Positions 5,019-8,327 of a DNA stretch of 8,327 nucleotides are shown here, one piece after another. Where the stretch lies: positions 1 through 8,327 of the forward strand of contig NZ_CALIAA010000142.1 in assembly GCF_938040765.1 (NCBI RefSeq), given 5' to 3'. A program made the position numbers and the translations under genes. The DNA is from an uncultured Fretibacterium sp. (GTDB lineage: Bacteria > Synergistota > Synergistia > Synergistales > Aminobacteriaceae). The notes under the pieces were generated by a model. That model was given only the letters and a program-made list of their open reading frames with translations. It had not been told where the DNA came from and did no database searches. The number at the start of each line of letters is the position of its first letter. Position 1 is the stretch's first letter.

Positions 5019-5849
5019 TCAATACCCCAGAGCCCCCAGCCAGTCGAGGACGGCTCCCACCATAGCCCAGCGGTGCGCGGAGAAGGAGTGGTCGCCGGGC
5101 AGGATGCGCTCCGTCACCTCCGCTCCCACCCTGCGCAGCAGGTCCGCCAGGGGCCGCTGATGCACATCGCCGGGTACGGCCTCGTCCTGCGCCGCACCCA
5201 GCAGCAGGATGCGTTTGCCCCCGCAGGAGAGGGCGTCGCGGCGGAGGTCGAACTCCTCCGTCCTCCATAAGATTTCATTCCATAGGGCAGCGCGGGTCGT
5301 GCCCTCCAGGCATCCGGCCCCGACCAGAAGCCTGTCGAGCCTTTCCTTGAGGGGACGGTCGGTCCGGCTTGCCTCCGCGTCCCGGCCGATATTCCAGACC
5401 CCGATCAGGCCGAGGCTCCGAATCTCCGGGCACGCGGCCGCCGCGCGCAGGGCGGAAAAGGCCCCCATGCTGAAGCCGACGGGGATGACGGTATCGGCGT
5501 CGAACCGCTCCGGAAAGGGCAGCTTGCGGCGCAGCACATGGCGCGTCACGTTGGCGACGTCCCGTGCCGTTCCGGCGAAGGTAAAGACGCCGCGGCTGCC
5601 CCATGCGCCCCGATAGGAGAAGGTGACGACATTGAATCCCGCCTGACGCAGGGCCTGGGCCAGGTCGCAGTTTTTCTCCAGTCCGGGGAATCCGTGGCAG
5701 ATGAGGATGGTGGGGTTGCCCTTCCCCTCGGCGTAGTAGACGCTGCCGAACAGCACCCCGTCCTCTGAGGGACAGGAGAACCCCGCGAGTCCCGGCGGAT
5801 TGTCCCGGTCCCGAACGGGTATGTCCTGTCCCAGCTGCAGGGGTCTCAA
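5019..5849 (-). CDS. Alpha/beta hydrolase (serine esterase/peptidase-like)
   Basis: This cytoplasmic alpha/beta-hydrolase-fold enzyme acts on an unknown ester or amide. Numbered from TTG 5849 (276 residues): two opening strands (FSCPSEDGVLFGSVYY, 24-39), the oxyanion motif HGFPG (52-56), a YRGAWGSRG turn (79-87), the nucleophile elbow GFSMGAF with Ser127, the acid in LGAAQDEAVPG (probably Asp222) and catalytic His254 in GDHSFSAH. The family resembles serine aminopeptidase/dienelactone-hydrolase-like proteins. The start is uncertain: the frame is open to TTG 5912, which overlaps the end of the exonuclease gene, and neither TTG has a clear ribosome site. Translation coupling to the upstream gene, which stops at 5861, is likely. 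The stop at 5019 is firm. A GTG near 5757 would delete the first strand and is unlikely. Confidence 0.8.
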   Translation of the reverse strand: MRPLQLGQDIPVRDRDNPPGLAGFSCPSEDGVLFGSVYYAEGKGNPTILICHGFPGLEKNCDLAQALRQAGFNVVTFSYRGAWGSRGVFTFAGTARDVANVTRHVLRRKLPFPERFDADTVIPVGFSMGAFSALRAAAACPEIRSLGLIGVWNIGRDAEASRTDRPLKERLDRLLVGAGCLEGTTRAALWNEILWRTEEFDLRRDALSCGGKRILLLGAAQDEAVPGDVHQRPLADLLRRVGAEVTERILPGDHSFSAHRWAMVGAVLDWLGALGY

Positions 5850-5860
5850 GGCCGTCGGGC

Positions 5861-6646
5861 TCAGAGCGCGAAGTCCGCGACGAGGGGCGTGTGGTCCGAC
5901 GGCCTCTCCCAACCCCGGGGGGCGCGCTCCACGAAGCAGTCGAGCGCACGCTCCGCCAGGGGACGAGAGGCGAGGATATGGTCGATCCGCCAGCCGATGT
6001 TGCGGTCGAGGGCGTCCTTCACCCGATAATCGAAGAAGGTGTATTCCCCGGGGTCGGGACGGAAACGGCGCAATACGTCGACCAGCCCCTCGGCCGTCCC
6101 GGCGAACTTTGCGCGGATGTCCGTGTGGAAGCAGACGTGATCCTTTTTGTTGGCGGGATTGGTGACGTCGATCTCCGTCGGGGCCACGTTGAGGTCCCCG
6201 ACCCAGACGAAGGGGCGGGCCGCCTCGCGCTCCACGATGGCACGGACCCGATCCAGAAAACGTTTCTTGACCTCGTAGTCGGGGTGATCAAGCGCCTTGC
6301 CCTGGGGCACATAGGTGTTCAGCACCGTGAGCTCCCCCCAGCGAAGCAGGGCGACGCGGGTCGGGAAGCCGGGCTCCTCGCCGTCCTCGAATCCAAAGGT
6401 CACATCCTCCAGGGCCCTGGCGTCGCGGGCCGCCGCCGCGACCCCGTTGTAGGACTTCTCTCCGCAGAAGCGGACCGAGTAACCCATGGCCTCGAAGGCC
6501 GCGGCCGGAAAGTCGGTGTCCGTGGCCTTGGTCTCCTGGAGGAAGAGGAGGTCCACGTCCCCCTCGGGCAACCAGCGTTCCAGGACCGGAAGCCGGCTGC
6601 GGACGGAGTTCACGTTGAAGGTCGCCAGTCGGATCCTCTTCCCCAT
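5861..6646 (-). CDS. xth: Exodeoxyribonuclease III (class II AP endonuclease)
   Basis: This DNA-repair enzyme cuts beside abasic sites and degrades 3' ends of double-stranded DNA. The 261-residue product has the complete exonuclease III set: LATFNVNSVRSRL (Asn11), LFLQETKATD (metal-binding Glu38), YNGVA (66-70), TYVPQG (Tyr112), VGDLNVAPTEIDV (catalytic Asp151 and Asn153), WRIDHILASRPL (Asp222) and PSDHTPLVADF (Asp251-His252). Length is normal for the family. ATG 6646 lies five bases after the stop of the acyl-CoA-synthetase-like gene, so the pair is almost certainly co-transcribed; GAAGGG upstream is a modest ribosome site. The same frame stays open far to the right, but that part is antisense-free shadow of the ligase and not this protein. 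The link to a ligase and hydrolase appears positional rather than functional. Confidence 0.93.
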   Translation of the reverse strand: MGKRIRLATFNVNSVRSRLPVLERWLPEGDVDLLFLQETKATDTDFPAAAFEAMGYSVRFCGEKSYNGVAAAARDARALEDVTFGFEDGEEPGFPTRVALLRWGELTVLNTYVPQGKALDHPDYEVKKRFLDRVRAIVEREAARPFVWVGDLNVAPTEIDVTNPANKKDHVCFHTDIRAKFAGTAEGLVDVLRRFRPDPGEYTFFDYRVKDALDRNIGWRIDHILASRPLAERALDCFVERAPRGWERPSDHTPLVADFAL

Positions 6647-6651
6647 GGGGG

Positions 6652-8151
6652 TCACAGGCCCTTCTCCGCGGCCTGCTGGCGCAGCACGCGGCGCAGGATC
6701 TTTCCCGTCCCGGACAGGGGAAACGAGTCCACGAACTCGACGCTGCGGGGAACCTTGAAGTGGGCCAGTCGTTCCTTGGCGAACTTTATCAGGTCGCGTT
6801 CCGTGACGGTCCCCCCCTCCTTGAGCTGCACGAAGGCCTTTGCGATCTCGCCGCTGACGGGGTGAGGCATCCCGACGACGATGGCCGTCTGGACGTCCGG
6901 GTGCTCCGCCAGGGCATTTTCGACCTCCTGCGGGTAGACGTTGAAGCCGCCGACGATGATGATGTCCGTAACGCGGTCCAGGATGCGGATATATCCGTCC
7001 TCGATGCGCACGTAATCCCCCGTGTTGAACCAGTCGCCGTCGAAGCGTTCCGCCGTGAGCTCGGGGGCGCGGAAATAGCCCCGCGTCACCGAGGCGCCCC
7101 GAAGCCAGAGTACCCCCTCGTCTTCGGTTGCCGGCTGTCCCTCGCGCGTGCGCAGGCGCCACTCGTATCCGCCGATGAGGGGCCCGACGGTTCCCGTGCG
7201 GTGCGTTGCGTAGCTGCGGTTGACCGCGACGACGGGGGAGGTCTCCGTCAGCCCGTACCCCTCCATGATGTCCTTCCCGACGAGCTGGAGCGCCTGCTCG
7301 TGCAGGTTGGGGTTCAGACGGTCGCCGCCCGAGATCATCAGTTTTGTTCGGCTCAGCCCCTCCTTGGGGAAGGACCCGCGCTTCACGGCCCCGATCAGAT
7401 AGGAGAAGATCGCCGGGACCGCGAACAGGATGGTGACGGGGGCCTCGAGGATCGCCTTCATCGCGGGTTGAGGGGGAAGAAAGGCGGGAACGATGGCCAT
7501 CCGGGCATTCATGGTCAGGGGCAGGACCGTAGAGACGGTGTAGCCGAAGGAGTGGAAATTGGGCAGGACGTTCAGGAACACGTCCCCGGGCACCAGTTCG
7601 GCAACGGCCTCGCGGGTCCTCTGACAGTTGTCGATGAGATTCGAATGTGTGAGGGGAACGGCCTTGGGCAGCCCCGTCGTGCCCGAGGTTGCGAAGATGA
7701 CGGCCAGGTCGCGGGACTCCGGGGTTACGGATCTGCCATGGAAGGGGGGCAGGGGGCCCTCGGGCGGACAGACGACGCAGGGAATGCCCCTCTCCTGCAG
7801 GACCTGCCCCACCTCTTTCTTCACCGAATCTGAAACGATCACGCCGAAGGGCTCGATCAGATCGAGCGTCCGCAGCAACGCGGTCATCCCGGAGGCGACG
7901 TTCAGCGGACAGAAGGCCCCGCCCAGACGCCAGACGGCCAGGGACAGCGCCGGGATCATGGGACAGTTCTTCATCATGACGACGAGCCGCTGCCCCTCCG
8001 TGAAGCCGGCCTGAACGAGGGCCTTTTCGCATGAGTCCGTCAGGCGCAGAAGCTCCGCGCCGTCGTGCCATTGCCCCTCCCACCAGAAGCAGGGCTCTCC
8101 GCTGTGGGCCAGGACGCTTTCGCCGGCCAGTTGTTCGAGTCGCTGAGACAT
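6652..8151 (-). CDS. AMP-forming acyl-CoA synthetase-like ligase (class I adenylate-forming)
   Basis: This enzyme activates a carboxylic acid with ATP to an acyl-AMP and probably transfers it to CoA (or another thiol). The 499-residue product shows the family motifs in order: the phosphate loop IFATSGTTGLPKAVPLTHSN (152-171), PNFHSFG (197-203), MEGYGLTETSP (296-306), GDWFNTGD (372-379, ATP-ribose Asp379), LDRVTDIIIVGGFNVYPQEV (391-410, hinge) and PLSGTGKILRR (478-488) with catalytic Lys484. Length matches short- to long-chain acyl-CoA ligases (500-560). ATG 8151 has a fine GGAGG six bases upstream; an ATG at 8175 lacks one. The protein is soluble, without signal peptide. Substrate cannot be read from the sequence; the motif pattern is closest to fatty-acid ligases and the ligase part of acyl-ACP synthetases. 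It is the first gene of the - strand block. Confidence 0.9.
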   Translation of the reverse strand: MSQRLEQLAGESVLAHSGEPCFWWEGQWHDGAELLRLTDSCEKALVQAGFTEGQRLVVMMKNCPMIPALSLAVWRLGGAFCPLNVASGMTALLRTLDLIEPFGVIVSDSVKKEVGQVLQERGIPCVVCPPEGPLPPFHGRSVTPESRDLAVIFATSGTTGLPKAVPLTHSNLIDNCQRTREAVAELVPGDVFLNVLPNFHSFGYTVSTVLPLTMNARMAIVPAFLPPQPAMKAILEAPVTILFAVPAIFSYLIGAVKRGSFPKEGLSRTKLMISGGDRLNPNLHEQALQLVGKDIMEGYGLTETSPVVAVNRSYATHRTGTVGPLIGGYEWRLRTREGQPATEDEGVLWLRGASVTRGYFRAPELTAERFDGDWFNTGDYVRIEDGYIRILDRVTDIIIVGGFNVYPQEVENALAEHPDVQTAIVVGMPHPVSGEIAKAFVQLKEGGTVTERDLIKFAKERLAHFKVPRSVEFVDSFPLSGTGKILRRVLRQQAAEKGL

Positions 8152-8327
8152 ATGAGACCTCCATAGCGTAATCATAGTTGTCGTGGATAATGAAAGACCC
8201 TTGGAGCACTAATTGAAACAAAGGTGCATATTTTACCGGAGATAAAGATGCATGGGGTCTTCGCCCCCATTCCCCTACGCCGCTATCCTGAGACTGATCG
8301 GCCCGCAAACGAAGCGAGCGGCTGCCG
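8152..8327. other. Upstream region of the ligase gene; no gene recognised
   Basis: This edge region is AT-richer near 8165-8250. A TATGAT (- strand, about 8172-8177) could be a -10 but has no good -35. A hairpin (ATGGGG 8252-8257 with CCCCAT 8265-8270, seven-base loop) is followed on the - strand by TCTTTAT, so it may end a - strand gene lying beyond the window. The last 50 bases contain short open frames in several readings, none recognisable. Confidence 0.35.

Noticed and set aside
8165..8178. ATGATTACGC on the - strand resembling the lacZ-alpha start of cloning vectors
   Set aside because: The match is about ten bases only and the surrounding sequence is not vector; chance is sufficient.
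5861..8308. A single 815-residue protein on the - strand
   Set aside because: Only the last 261 residues are exonuclease III; the rest is an out-of-frame shadow of the ligase gene.
1..8327. CRISPR arrays, tRNA or rRNA genes, insertion sequences
   Set aside because: No spaced direct repeats, tRNA-like folds, rRNA stretches or transposase frames were seen on reading both strands.

Overview
This window is GC-rich bacterial DNA (about 60% G+C by eye) with densely packed genes. An FtsZ fragment at the left edge, TTG/GTG starts, selenocysteine use and peptide-scavenging genes fit an anaerobic, amino-acid-fermenting bacterium, possibly of the Synergistota. That placement is inference: no rRNA or complete marker gene is present.

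Left edge (1-620): a piece of ftsZ on the + strand runs straight into the 5' end of moaA on the - strand. Neither gene is complete. The moaA start and a good sigma70-type promoter survive. This is either a real rearrangement breakpoint or an assembly chimera.

Selenoprotein region (620-2990): two + strand genes are each split by an in-frame TGA. In both, the reading frame continues at family-like quality past the TGA, and a hairpin with GU in its loop lies about 10-25 nt downstream, as expected of a bacterial SECIS element. The first (624-1250) is a peroxiredoxin-like protein with a Sec-Gly-Tyr-Cys (UxxC) centre. The second (2540-2938) is a small HesB-like protein with a Cys-Sec pair behind an N-terminal signal peptide. 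Ordinary annotation would break or truncate both. Between them, on the - strand, lies a cyclase-family (kynurenine-formamidase-like) metal hydrolase. Strong GC hairpins separate the convergent gene pairs.

Right two thirds (2990-8151): five consecutive - strand genes, transcribed right to left, encode an AMP-forming acyl-CoA-synthetase-like ligase, exonuclease III, an alpha/beta hydrolase, a DUF819 membrane protein and a VanX-type D-Ala-D-Ala dipeptidase. Spacing is tight (5 nt, about 11 nt or an overlap, 73 nt and 19 nt), so co-transcription is likely, though the functions are mixed. The last 176 bases hold the ligase leader and no recognisable gene.

The main result is the pair of selenoprotein genes, especially the apparently exported HesB-like one.
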